Source of the DNA: Pollenia angustigena | Lineage: Eukaryota; Arthropoda; Insecta; Diptera; Polleniidae | Assembly: GCA_930367215.1 (NCBI GenBank) | Contig: OV884056.1 | Coordinates: forward strand, 249,763,127 to 249,827,126 | DNA length: 64,000 nt | Direction: 5' to 3' | Shown here: one piece after another, positions 21,051 to 31,590 of the stretch | Position numbering within the stretch: position 1 is the stretch's first letter | Layout of the letters: each line of letters starts with the position of its first letter | Notes under the pieces: generated by a model | Seen by the model: the letters and a program-made list of their open reading frames with translations, nothing else | Database searches by the model: none | Told to the model about the DNA's origin: nothing | Program-made: the position numbers and the translations under genes

Positions 21051-22140
21051 CAGTGATGTCAATTATGGTTGTGTTGGTGAGATTACTCTTATCTTTTACA
21101 TGCCCAGCGGGCGAAATGTGCGGTTGCGAGGCCTATTGCGAGGCCTTATTAACGGCTTCTAAGGCTCATTTATGTTCGATTAAATTTTTGGAAATCAGGC
21201 AAGGTACTGAAACTTACACTAGGAAACATTTTCATGAAAGGGCGATGCAAACACCAGGGCCAGCATTATGTGAGGAAACATAGTATGTACCTAAATGCTT
21301 TTCATTAATTTTTTATCAGACCATTAAAAATTAACTTACATTTATTGCTATGAAGACTAAAAAGCAATTAATAATAATACAATTATCGAAAAATGTTGAG
21401 CTATGGACATACACAATCAGTTATTATTTAAATAAATTTAATTTAGAACCTCAAAAACTTTGCTTATTTTTTGGAAAAATTGAGCAGTTGACAATATTTG
21501 AAGTTTTTTTACAACCTAATACAATTCTTTCCAATATTATTCGTTTTTTGCTCAACATACCTTTGCGAATTCCAACAATGAAAATTCATTTGCTCATAAT
21601 AATGCAAATAATAACCCCATTAAGTTTAAAAATATTCTGTAAGTATTTACCACCATTATAAAAAGAGAAGATTTTCGTAACAACAAAACAATATTTAGGT
21701 TTGCGGATGTTAATTTATTGCGTTGTTTTGAGCAAATGTATTTCAAATCGTAAAATATTTGTTCGCAAAGATATGTTGAGGAAAAAAGCGACAAACATTT
21801 GAAGTAATTTTTTTTTAATATAGTATATAGCGCCCCGTCTAAATTTTTCGAGAACTCAATAATATTTTCCCTATCTGGATAAAAAACAAAATAAAAAAGA
21901 CAATAAAACAAAAAAAGGTGTACATACCTACATATTGTTATTGCATATTTATTTATATACATAAATATTTATATTATTTCTGTTTAGAGGCCTCAAAACA
22001 GGCCTTGCGATATATGCGATAATTCCCGCTGAATGAGAGTGTTTCTATGTAAACAATTATATTTTACGCTCGCAAAATAAAATAGCGTAAGCGTATATGT
22101 GAATTATTTTCCACAATTGTGTATGGCGCTGACATCCCTG
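21051..22140 (-). mobile_element. hAT element, CAGTGATGTCA ends, internally deleted
   Basis: A perfect 8-bp duplication GTATAAGG lies at 21043-21050 and 22141-22148. The ends are CAGTGATGTCA and CAGGGATGTCA. It is 1090 bp, with a C-terminal transposase remnant on the minus strand. It lies inside the larger CAGGGACCG hAT, so it is younger than that element. Confidence 0.88.
21594..21962 (-). pseudogene. hAT transposase C-terminal fragment (ZBED5/GTF2IRD2-like type)
   Basis: The 122-aa frame contains SLFSSTYLCEQIFYDLKY followed by SKQRNKLTSANLN. This matches the C-terminal hAT dimerisation segment that usually reads F-G-S-T-Y-x-C-E-x-x-F-S, then K-s-x-x-R-x-x-L. These residues (about 58-97) are followed by a hydrophobic tail that is probably not native. 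The BED finger and the DDE catalytic core are absent, so the copy is internally deleted and cannot move itself. The host element has perfect 8-bp duplications, which supports the call. The plus-strand frames at 21053-21283 and 21350-21661 are not recognised and are left uncalled. Confidence 0.75.
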
Positions 22141-22642
22141 GTATAAGGAGACAGTTAAGAGTAAGCCAAGAAGAACCGGCTTATGAACTGTTTTTTGTGG
22201 CCTCTTAGTGACAATTTACCCCCTCGTAGGACATCCCCTGTTAAAGTGGTCAGTCATATGGCTATCATTCGGACTGGTTGTGTCATAAAGAGGCTTGTAT
22301 TATAACCAGCTCGGAGACAGCCACATGACCTTTTTTTATTTTAAAATTTCAATTAAGCTGTTATGTTCAGTCCCTGATTTTAGTAAACAAAGTTTCTTTT
22401 TCTCAACCAATTTTTATTTTTTTTTTATTTTTTTTTTTTTTGTAGCTTAAAAAAAATACAAAGTAGTCAGCTTTAAAATTAATTTTTAGTTGTATTTTTG
22501 TAAATTTTTTATTTTTTATGTACTTTTTTTAATATGGTCACACTATTTCTCTATCTCTTTGCACAAACGGCAAACAACTTTCTCAATTATAAAAGCTATT
22601 TGTTATTAGTCGTTATTGTGCTTCGTACAAACAATTTGCTTA

Positions 22643-22785
22643 GTCTGGGATCACACTATTAAAGTTTTCTTTCAGAATGTCTGAGTTTATGGGTGAGAGG
22701 GGAAAAAGGAACAACATGTTCTCTTCCCCTCTCACCAATAAACTCAGACTTTCTGAAAGAAAACATTCATAGTGTAAACCCAGAC
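22643..22785. mobile_element. TWA-flanked palindromic MITE
   Basis: This 143-bp, almost fully palindromic element is bounded by GTCTGGGATCACACTA / TAGTGTAAACCCAGAC and flanked by TTA on both sides. The three-base TWA duplication is typical of PIF/Harbinger. It is structurally related to the MITEs at 36679-36820 and 48474-48737 (CTCTCNCC-rich centre). Confidence 0.75.
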
Positions 22786-22854
22786 TTAGCGAATTTTTGC
22801 TAAAAAAAAATTCGTCGTGTTGGGCGAAATTCTTCGTTCGCTCTAGTTGTGTTT

Positions 22855-24925
22855 CCTGTATTACACTGTCTAGGCGAAATATATCGAATGCCCGAATTTG
22901 ATTGCCTTATGCATAAATAAACTTAACCAAAATTTTAACTCTGATAAAGCTTTTATGTGATTTTTATATGATTTCATAAAGAAACGGAATATATACTATG
23001 AAATAAATATGAGAATGGCTCTTTAGATATGATACAAAAGAAATGAGAAAAAAAGATTCTAAAATAGAGTTTTCTCGTGAAAATTTAAATGCATAGTCAA
23101 ACAGAAATTCATATGAATCGGGACTTAAAAATAGCAATTGTGTAAACACTGATAACAAATATAGTTAAATATTTATATTTAAACCTAGCGATCTAAATAC
23201 GGTCAAGAAGATCAATATGAGATACTTTTGATGGAGATATGACAGATTAGATTTAAATACTATAAGCCAAAAAGATTAATAAGAAAACCGGGTTTTCCAA
23301 TTAGAAAAATAAATAAAATTTCAGAATTTATATTTCCTTTAGATTTTTGCCATATTTTAAAACTTATAACCCAATTTCTTTCACAGAAGGAAAAAACTTG
23401 TCAAATTTTCTGATTAAATATTTTAAGCAAGCAAACACAACCTCTTTAAGGTGTTTTGCCTAAACCTCAAATTTGTCTTAACAAAATTAATAAATAATTA
23501 AAAAAGCAATTGAATAAATTGTTTTAACAAATATAGCGATTTCATAGTACTGATTGTAAAGAAAACTTAGTAAATAAAACCATTTTGTTAATTGATTAAT
23601 GTTGCAATATTTGTTGTTTTAAAAATATTAGTAAGTTGTTATTTATTAGTGTGATTATTATTTCATAAATTATTTTTAAATGTATGTTTTTTTCGTATTT
23701 GGAATACCTACCGGATTTAAGGCAGCAAAAAATAAAAGAACTAACGAAATTGTAAAAGATTGCGCCATGTCTCAAAATGTGGGCTTGTTTTGGTCAAATG
23801 AAGAGGAAGCAAACACAAAATAAAACGCTCTGTTGCTTTAACTGGCTACTGATGTTGATGATAGAAAAAAAAGATGACTTGATTTGATTGTTGGTTGTCT
23901 TTTTTGGCAATAATCAATGGAATTGTTTCACTTTAATTTTTACTTAACTCGCTCTGACCGATTTTTTGGCAGAGGTGTCTGTCTGTTTTTGGTCAGGTTT
24001 TTCAAAGAAAAAAATATTAACTTTGTTTTTGTACGTCAAAAAGTGCAGGTGTTTCTTTCAGTGTTTTCAGTGCACAATCACAGCAAAATCAACTAACTTA
24101 ATTAGCAGCTATTTAAACCAAGACTGGTCGTTAATATTTTATTAATTTGTGGCTCTTTTTTTTTTTTTTGTATATTAATTTGTATTTATATATGTTATAC
24201 GCCAAGTTGCAATTATTAATTTATTTAAATAATTTTTTTTATAATATTTAAAGCCACTAAAGCAACTGTTAATATTTTTTTATTATTTTGTTTTTCTTTT
24301 TCTAACACTCACGCAACTAGAGAAAAAAAATCCGCTTTTTAATTTGACATTTCCACTGACGTTTTTGTAATTTCCCAAAATATTATAATACAGAAATTGT
24401 TAATAAATTTTTATTATAATGCAAAGAATACTGAATTCACTTCACTGAAATATTATTTTAATTTAAAAAAAAAAAATCCTTCTTAGGAATTCAAAAATAA
24501 TAACTTATTTATTTATTTAATTAATTTTAATCTTGTTTTAAGTAAAAAATATTATTTTTTTAATTTTCTTTAAACCGTCTTCTTTAAATTTCAAACATGC
24601 ACTGACTGATCGTAAGAAAAAAACAAAAACTTTATTTATGTTTTGTTGACCCATCCATCCAATCCGTTGTTGTTGAATTACTGGACCGTTCAGCAGTACA
24701 AAAAAGCTATAGTATAAACAACAACAATAAACTCAAAGAAAAAAAATATACTCTTCACTTTGTTAAATCGCTTTTATAAGGTTCTCACATTTATTGCATT
24801 AATGGTGTTGCCGGATTGGTGAAAAGGTTTAAAAGAAATTTCACGAATATTCTATGCATATTTGATTAATAAATGGGTTATCTTATGTTCGTTAAAGTTC
24901 AACTAAACAACTATTTCTTCGTTTT
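22855..24925. other. Intergenic AT-rich DNA, no feature recognised
   Basis: Two kilobases hold only short chance frames, poly-T runs and low-complexity AT sequence. No inverted-repeat boundary, RNA gene or coding similarity could be found by eye. It may be unique (non-repetitive) sequence. Confidence 0.5.
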
Positions 24926-24927
24926 TA

Positions 24928-25030
24928 TACCCTGACCAGAAAGCAAAATTATATAAACAAGTTTGTCATTCCGTTTGTAATTTTTACAATATTGATCGTA
25001 GACCCTATAAAGTAATATACATATGGGTGA
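24928..25030 (-). repeat. Dispersed repeat family D fragment
   Basis: AAGTTTGTCATTCCGTTTG and GACCCTATAAAGTAATATAC match the reverse-strand 3' end of family D. It stops abruptly at about 25030. The following 360 bases, up to the mariner fragment, hold nothing recognised. Confidence 0.55.
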
Positions 25031-25394
25031 TTCCATAGTGCTGAACGTGACAGTCGTACGCATCAAAAATGCAATAACATTTTATACAACAAATATTTGT
25101 ACGTTCTTTTAACCCTTAAATTATAGCACTAATGTAAAAGATGATGGAGGGCGCGATTCTAGGTCAAAGATAATGGCAAAAAAGTGGCGTTTCGAACGTG
25201 AAAAAAATAGAAGTAGTTTTTGTGGTCATGTATAAAAAGGCGCAATTCAGCGAAACCTGGAACAATTTTATAGTCAAACTACTTTAAGAATTTTACGTAC
25301 ATAACAATGTAACATTAACATTAAAATGTCTTTGGTTGGATTTCAAAATCTTTTGTATTTTTTTTAAGCCAAAATCTGTGTCGATAGGTGACAT

Positions 25395-26213
25395 TTCGAA
25401 CTTGAAATTTTTCCCATTGTTTCGTTAGCTGTGTGGCAAGTGGCACCGTCCTGCTGAAACCACATATCGTCCACATCCATATCTTCCAATTCAGGCCATA
25501 AAAAGTTCGTTATCATCTCACGATAGCGAACACCATTCACAGTAACTGCCTGACCGGCCTCATTTTGAAAAAAAATACGGCCCGATGATGCCGCCAGCCC
25601 ATAAACCGCACCAAACAGTCACTCTTTGTGGGTGCATTGGTTTTTCGACAATCACTCTTGGATTCTCATTCGCCCAAATGCGGCAATTCTGTTTATTGAC
25701 GAATCCACTGAGGTGAAAATGTGCCTCATCACTGAAGATGATTTTCTTCGAAAATTGATCATCCACTGTTGCCATTTCTTGCCACCATTCTGCTCATTCA
25801 CGACGTTTGGAATGGTCAAGGGGCTTTAGTTCTTGAGCCAATTGCACCTTGTAAGCGTGTAAATGCAAGTCTTTATTCATAATGTTCATCAACGACGAGC
25901 GTGAGAGGTGCAATTGTTGGCCACGACGACGAGTTGAGGTGGACGGCTCTTCAGCCACACTATCGCGAACAGCAGCAATATTTCCTGCAGTACGAGCTGT
26001 ACGAGCTGTACGAGCATGCACTGGTGTTCTCACATCTTCTACAGACCCGGTTTGCTCGAATTTTTCCACGATTTTTGCGATTGTACGCACATTTGGACGA
26101 TCAAATTGACCAAAAAAATCACGAAGTGCACGATATGCATTTTGATTTGAACGCCCATTTTCATAATAAGTCTGGATAACTTTAACACGTTGTTGGATTG
26201 TGTATCTCTCCAT
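25395..26213 (-). pseudogene. Tc1/mariner-superfamily transposase, frameshifted and 3'-truncated
   Basis: The reading runs from 26213 down. The first frame (139 aa) starts MERYTIQQRVKVIQTYYENG and forms the N-terminal helix-turn-helix DNA-binding region. After a frameshift, a second frame gives IIFSDEAHFHLSGFVNKQN (first catalytic Asp), MHPQRVTVWCGLWAGG and GPYFF. After another shift, sequence equivalent to VTVNGVRYREMITNFLWPEL and WFQQDGATCHTA (second catalytic Asp) can be read to about 25395. The C-terminal third, with the last acidic residue, is missing. The first frame carries an A-R-T-repeat expansion (RTARTARTA). No terminal repeats could be assigned, so this is a dead copy. Antisense frames here are shadows. 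Confidence 0.9.
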
Positions 26214-26215
26214 GG

Positions 26216-27705
26216 TTCAAATTGAGTAAGTCTGAAATAGAGAAATGTCAAATAAAATTCGGAAAAAAACTTGGCGCTTAGGTGTGGTTCACATACATAC
26301 ATGTAGTAGAGTCGGTTTTTCGGTGTATCTGAAGAACGGAGAGAGCAAAGGTTTCCAAATTATGTCAAATCTTCTTGGTTTTTAGTACACAATATCCGAC
26401 AAAATATAGACGGAGTTGGCGAAGTGGGCGTGGCACTTCCTATACCAAGAAATTATAGATTTCTGTATATCTGGATCTCGGCAAGAGTCAAAGCCTCTGA
26501 CCTAAGTACAATTATCTTGGTAATCAATAGACAACGTCAGATAAACGTGGACGTGTCTAAGAAAGATTTCTAACGGTATTTATATAACTTTTTGTTCTTA
26601 TCACACTATGGTGGAGCCTTCATAAGATTCGGCATAGCCTTGTTATTTTTTTAAATTATTATGCCTGTTTTTGATTCGTGTGCGATATGTATATTCTAAA
26701 ACTAGAAATAAATAAAATGCAGTTGATACTTAAATTGCATTAAAATCCTTTCTGGAATTATACGATCTTCAAGACAATACAAAAAAAAAAATTCTAGTTT
26801 AATACTTTATTTTTAAAATCGAGGTTTAGTTCGAGAATGTCATTATTTTATCGCAATATACTTAACAGAAATAATGCCAATTTTTTGTTAAATGGCCTTG
26901 GTGTGCTTTATGCGACGGTAATAGAGCCTTCTGGTAGCGTTTCAAATAACTAACATTACAAAGCAAAAAAAAAGTGCTAAGTAAATGTGCCTGTGCCGAA
27001 TGTTATATACCATATACTAGGGTGTTCAATTAATCGGGTTTTATTTTTGTTCAAATAAACGATTAGCCGATATTTGGCATTTTTAACATACATAAAATTT
27101 TAAAACTAATCGATTAATCGAATAATTCTAATTCCAGAAGTTTTATAAATTACTAGATTTTTTTCGATCGTTTTAGAAAAAATTAGTACTTGGGTACAAA
27201 AACCATTATTTTTTAAATAAAACTTGTCGATGTATCTCCAAAATTTTGTTTCTCTTTCGGGCACTTAGATTTAAAACGAGTCAATATAACTTTGGATTTT
27301 TTGAAACTTTTCACGGTCATTCCATGTAAATAATTTCCTCTACAGAATCGATCGAAGTATCATGTTCAAAATATTTACTCATTGGACCACTTTTAGCCCC
27401 TTTGATTTTGTTGGTGGAGCATATTATTCAAGTACTTTGTCACTGTGTAAATGGTAATTAGTGAAAATATTGAAGAACATTTATGTTAATACATTTTTGG
27501 ACACCTGTTACATTTAGCATTATTAGATTTATCCTTCGTGCATTATTTTTAAACCAAACTCATTCTTAAGAGAGAAACGCATGAAATATTTTGTTAAAAA
27601 ATACGCGCATGTTCTAGAAATTGAAATGAAGTGAATTAAAATCGAGCAAATTTAAAAAACGACCCGTTATAAAAGCTCGTAAAAATATTTCATTGTATCT
27701 AACTA
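26216..27705. other. AT-rich DNA without recognised feature
   Basis: Apart from the 5' flank of the mariner relic, no gene, RNA or bounded repeat could be supported. A stretch at about 27030-27140 contains mirrored ATTAATCG/CGATTAAT words that may be part of an unassigned short inverted repeat. Confidence 0.4.
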
Positions 27706-27719
27706 CTTCATTCTTTTAG

Positions 27720-27870
27720 CCAACACACAGACAGACGGACATCGTAAACTTTACTTCGCTACTCATAAGAACCCAGTCTTTATACATACACACTTTATAG
27801 CGTCTATGACTAATTTTGCAGAAATTGCAAACGGAATGAGAAACTTATACACCATTTGCACCGGTAGTAA
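27720..27870 (+). repeat. Dispersed repeat family D/E fragment
   Basis: ACACAGACAGACGGACATCG, then AACCCAGTCTTTATACATAC, AAACGGAATGAGAAACTTATA and a terminal TAGTAAAA follow the order of landmarks at the 3' end of family D. It is strongly diverged. Confidence 0.5.
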
Positions 27871-27879
27871 AAACATTTA

Positions 27880-28985
27880 ACAAAACTATTATTCCCTATT
27901 TTCCAGGCAATTTTCCAACCAGATCGTAAGTTTTAAAGTTTTTGAAAATTTTTCTAGGGTGACGTTATGTCATTTGTATATAACTATGAGCGACTGAGTT
28001 GCACTGAGTGCAAATTTAATCCAGTTAAGCTTGTTAATCTGGTAACGTTTCTTTTTTTTTGTGATCACTCATTTAGCATTTTAAAGCTCGTGCTAAAACT
28101 CATTAGAGTTTTTAAATTTAAATGTCAATTTAATAATAATTTTTTTCATAAGCTTTTTTTAACACAAATATTTAAGCTTTTTTTTCTCTCTTGATTTTAA
28201 TATTGTGCTCTTTTTTAGTATCTGTTTTGAATTTGTTTATTATTAATCTTCTGTGTTATTTGTTTATAAGGCGAGAAAAAAAAGCGCAATAATAAAAAAG
28301 AAAATGTTTTATTTTATTAACGTCTGATTTCTGTAAGAATACACAGAAAAAAAAATGTTGATATGAAAAAAATTTTGTTTAAAGACCAGAAATATCAAGG
28401 ATATATCGTCATTAACAGGGAAACCATAAATATGCAATTGCATGTTTTTACTTGTGCCACCAATGAAGGCAGAAGCAATATAATTATCCGTTTAAGAGCT
28501 TTTTATGATTTTTGGCATCGATTTGTTAGTGCATATTTTTGCATATTTTACCGGTTGCAGCATTTTTTTTATTAAAAAAGCTTTTATGCAGAAGTTTGTA
28601 AGTTTATAGCGCATATTTTTGAAGCAAATTTTGCTTCAAGTTAAATTTTTTAAATGCCTTCACGAGATTTCGAGGCAAATTAACAAAAACTCTAAGTTTT
28701 CTGTTGTAAATACTCAACGTGATGCTTCAACTTCGCCAATTTGCATTTAATTTGTAGACTTAAATTGTAAGACAAAGCAAGTTGTCATTACAGATAAATG
28801 TTATTTTAAACTTTAAAAATGTATATGTACCTATATAAGCAAAATTTAAGAAAAAAGCAATTAAAGACAAAAAATCTCGTATGGATGTTAATATCTGGAT
28901 AATACTCGGCATAAATAACTCTGATATGACTTTTAACTTCTTAACATGCCCAATAAAAATTTTACTTCAAACGAAGCAGGTTTGT
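27880..28985. other. No feature recognised
   Basis: AT-rich DNA with short chance frames only. A single ACACAGAAAAAAAAA word at about 28340 resembles an end of the CACAG TIR elements, but no partner end was found. Confidence 0.4.
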
Positions 28986-28989
28986 AACA

Positions 28990-29147
28990 TAGCGTTTACA
29001 TTTGCCAGTACTGGCAAGACAGTAGCAATTCATTCAAACTTTTTCACTAATACTAAACACTTTTACAGCTATTTTGTTTTTGCATTGTTTTGCCAACTAA
29101 TATTTATATGTTTACTGTCTTGCCAGTACTGGCAAATGTAAACGCTG
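28990..29147. mobile_element. MITE with about 34-bp perfect TIR
   Basis: TAGCGTTTACATTTGCCAGT at the left, continuing ACTGGCAAGACAGTA, is mirrored without mismatch at 29113-29146. It is about 158 bp long. The terminal repeat itself contains the palindrome TTGCCAGTACTGGCAA. A target duplication is not clear. The 86-aa frame at 28881-29141 crosses it and is not a gene. Confidence 0.75.
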
Positions 29148-29286
29148 TGTAAGGGAGAAATTCAGATATGACGCAAGTTTCAACCAAATCGATATAGCGG
29201 TTTGCTGGCAATTATAATAATAAAATTGGAGATTGCTGTGTTTGCTCTAATCAAATGGACATTGCTGCTATTTTTACATGGGCAAG

Positions 29287-30024
29287 TAGTGCTGGGAAAC
29301 TATCGATAGAGTATCGATATTATCGATAGTCTTAAAATATCGAAAATATCGATAGGAAAAATATAAATATCGATATTTTTATTATTTAAAATGCAGCTAT
29401 GAAGACATCTAACAGCAGCTATATACACACAGTTGTTTGCCGCAAATTTTTACTTGCTATTATTAATTCGCGCTGAATTACAGCAATGAATACAAACAAC
29501 AAGAATGGCAAGTGGTATGGATTGCTTAGCAGTGCTTTTTACTGCTAATTTAAGGCCTTTAAGTCGAAATTTTTACATGTTTATATAGGGAATGAAATGT
29601 CAAATATTTTTGTAATGTTGTAAAAAAAATGCAAATCCAAATGCAATTGCAAGTATAAGACAAAACAATGAACGACCATTAGAGGATAAGTCTGCTAGAT
29701 TGATTACCTTTTTGGGTTTAGAATTTAGAAATTTTTTTAAAGTTGCAATGGAATATCTTATAGTCCCTGTTACTTCGGTTCCTTCAGAAAGGTACTTATC
29801 AATTTTTAAAAAACTGTCATCTAAAATAACGTGTGTATATACATACGTCTCATACATTCGATAAAGTGATGAAAACAACGGACTGTAGGCTTATATAAAA
29901 ATAATTTAAGTTTTCCTGCACAAGTACAAACATTCAGTCGATAGTAATATCGATATATCGATAGTGAAATCTTAACTATCGATAAATATCGATAGTAGAA
30001 AATATCGATAGTATCCCAGCACTA
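29287..30024 (+). mobile_element. hAT element copy B, with TATCGATA subterminal arrays
   Basis: A perfect 8-bp duplication TGGGCAAG lies at 29279-29286 and 30025-30032. The ends are TAGTGCTGGGAAACTATCGA and, in reverse complement, TAGTGCTGGGATACTATCGA. It is 738 bp. About five exact TATCGATA palindromes occur in the first 90 bp (29301, 29312, 29321, 29347, 29368) and a similar number in the last 90 bp. A transposase remnant lies between them. This is the intact reference for the interrupted copy A at 5428-11315. Confidence 0.93.
29645..29880 (+). pseudogene. hAT transposase C-terminal dimerisation remnant (copy B)
   Basis: The plus-strand reading gives a short acidic/basic stretch, then FFKVAMEYLIVPVTSVPSER and YLSIFKKLSSKI before a stop at about 29875. 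The order A-x-E-Y-L-x-V-P-x-T-S-V-P-S-E-R is the hallmark of the hAT C-terminal dimerisation region. The fragment lacks a start codon, a BED finger and the DDE residues, so it is a deletion derivative that must be mobilised in trans. The minus-strand 92-aa frame over the same bases is a shadow. Confidence 0.85.
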
Positions 30025-30428
30025 TGGGCAAGTACTTGAAAAAATCAGTAGTTATAAAATTCTTAAACTTAACAAAGGCTTAGTTTTTTCTTGATTGATT
30101 TGGAGGAACTTCATAACAACTTCGCTCCATAATTACGACTAAAGACAAAGTTATAAAAAGAACAGTAAATCTAACTGTTTCCTAAAAATAATTTGTTAGA
30201 TTTTTTAATCTCTTTTAGTTTTGTTTTGCAAAATAGAAACAGAATAAGAAAAATAGCGTGCATTTTCGCAAATAGTTGAGAGAAAAAGAACTTAACAAAC
30301 TGTGATCATTGCAAAAACGGCAATGTCCATTCGAGATTCTTAATTTTTGAACATACTTTTTTATGGGATATAAGTGTTTCCGGTAATGTTATATTCACTA
30401 ATTGAAAGCATTCATTAAATAAAACTAA

Positions 30429-30647
30429 GGCCGGGTTTTTGAGGTGTGGATTAAGTTTAAACTTAGTTTAACGTAGTCTGGAACTCGGATTTTTCCGGCG
30501 AAATGTGATTTTTTTTTATTTTTTTTATTAACGACCAACATACTAAGCTGTTCCGTCATATTTTGTAAAAAAAACTTGGTAATGGCGACACAAATCTGTT
30601 TTCAGATTAACTAAACCTAGTTTAACTGAGAACTCAAAAACCCAGCC
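30429..30647. mobile_element. PIF/Harbinger-type MITE, GGCCGGGTTTTTGAG ends, copy 1
   Basis: It is flanked by TAA on both sides (30426-30428, 30648-30650). The inverted ends are GGCCGGGTTTTTGAG and CTCAAAAACCCAGCC. Subterminal TTTAAACTTAGTTTAAC mirrors GATTAACTAAACCTAGTTTAAC. It is 219 bp and closely related to 35359-35584, where the flank is TTA. Alternating TAA/TTA flanks are the TWA rule of this superfamily. Confidence 0.85.
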
Positions 30648-30650
30648 TAA

Positions 30651-31588
30651 GAGGTATTATTAGTTACGTTGGTGAAAATGGTGGACATTGCAGTCTTTAC
30701 ATCTATACCCCTCAATTGTGCGTTAATTTTTTTAAATGTCTTATTAGTGCAGGCGTATCAGAAGAATTCAAATTGAAAGTGCTAAATAGACAAAAACAAG
30801 TGCTTAATTGCTCTACAGTGAAAAACAAAAATGCTAGTTTTAAAACATTAATTTTTATGAATATAATAAAATATTGACATTTAAAATTTTTTTTTACATA
30901 TTCATTTCTTTAATATAAACACTTACTAAATGTTATATTAAAATATAGTTAAAGAAAGTTGTTACAACTGTTTAAAATTTCAATTATGTCATTTTCCTCT
31001 TTCTCATATACCAACTCATTTTGGTACTTTTCAGATGAACTGAATTTTTTACAATATCGTCCGATATTTTTATAAAGTGGCAACAAACGTTGTCTAATTT
31101 TGCACCTTCTTTTATACGTATAACTGAACATAATAGTTCTGTTTTCATTCTAGTACGCAGCAAGGTTTATCCAATAGGAGGTTGCCTCGCTGAACTTTCT
31201 GAATAGCTGATGGTTTTTTGTCCCAATTTCTGAGAAAACATTAATTTGCTTTTCTAAAGCCGGACAACGATTTTTGTAGTGTGCCGAAATTATTAATGAT
31301 CAGAAAACCAGAATTCGCTCTAACCGTCACATACAAATTTACAAATAGCTAATAATTGCAATTAATATTCCGGAATAAGTATAAAAGACAAAAGTGCCAG
31401 AATTCCAACGAGCATGACTGAGTGCTGGCATTGCTAATTTGTAATTGCGTTTGATGCGAAGACTTGTATGTGATTAAAAAAAAAAAAAAAATATGCTCTT
31501 TTCGACTATGCCATGCCAATTTTCCTATTTGCAAAAATTGTAAAAAGATATACGCCTAATATTTTTTTTTTACCAAATATTTGAAATT
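30651..31588. other. No feature recognised
   Basis: AT-rich DNA holding only chance frames of about 60 aa on the minus strand (30949-31131, 31349-31534). No repeat boundary or RNA gene is seen. Confidence 0.4.
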
Positions 31589-31590
31589 TT

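Larger units (their letters stand above)
19280..22376. mobile_element. hAT element, CAGGGACCG ends, with nested elements
   Basis: A perfect 8-bp duplication ATTTTAGT lies at 19272-19279 and 22377-22384. The ends CAGGGACCG and CAGGGACTG match those of the smaller foldback at 35685-36488. The left 460 bp is a palindromic tract of AATAACAGTTATTTTTTG-type words, also shared with that element. It contains a 41-bp minisatellite, a TIR element, a Tc1-like MITE and a second hAT. No transposase of its own is seen. Confidence 0.82.
19077..22854. mobile_element. AAACACAACTGGG TIR element, outer copy (nested host)
   Basis: AAACACAACTGGGGC at 19077 is mirrored by AGTTGTGTTT ending at 22854. Further inside, AACGACGAA-type words occur on both arms. 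The same terminal sequence bounds 20084-20938. If the two ends belong together, the 19280-22376 hAT and the 22643-22785 MITE both inserted into this element. The pairing is inferred. Confidence 0.45.

Noticed and set aside
25882..26302. Plus- and minus-strand frames of 75-92 aa around the mariner relic
   Set aside because: They are alternative-frame shadows of the transposase N-terminus; the 139-aa minus frame has the recognisable protein.
29600..29878. 92-aa minus frame in hAT copy B
   Set aside because: The plus strand over the same bases encodes the hAT dimerisation motif, so the minus frame is a shadow.
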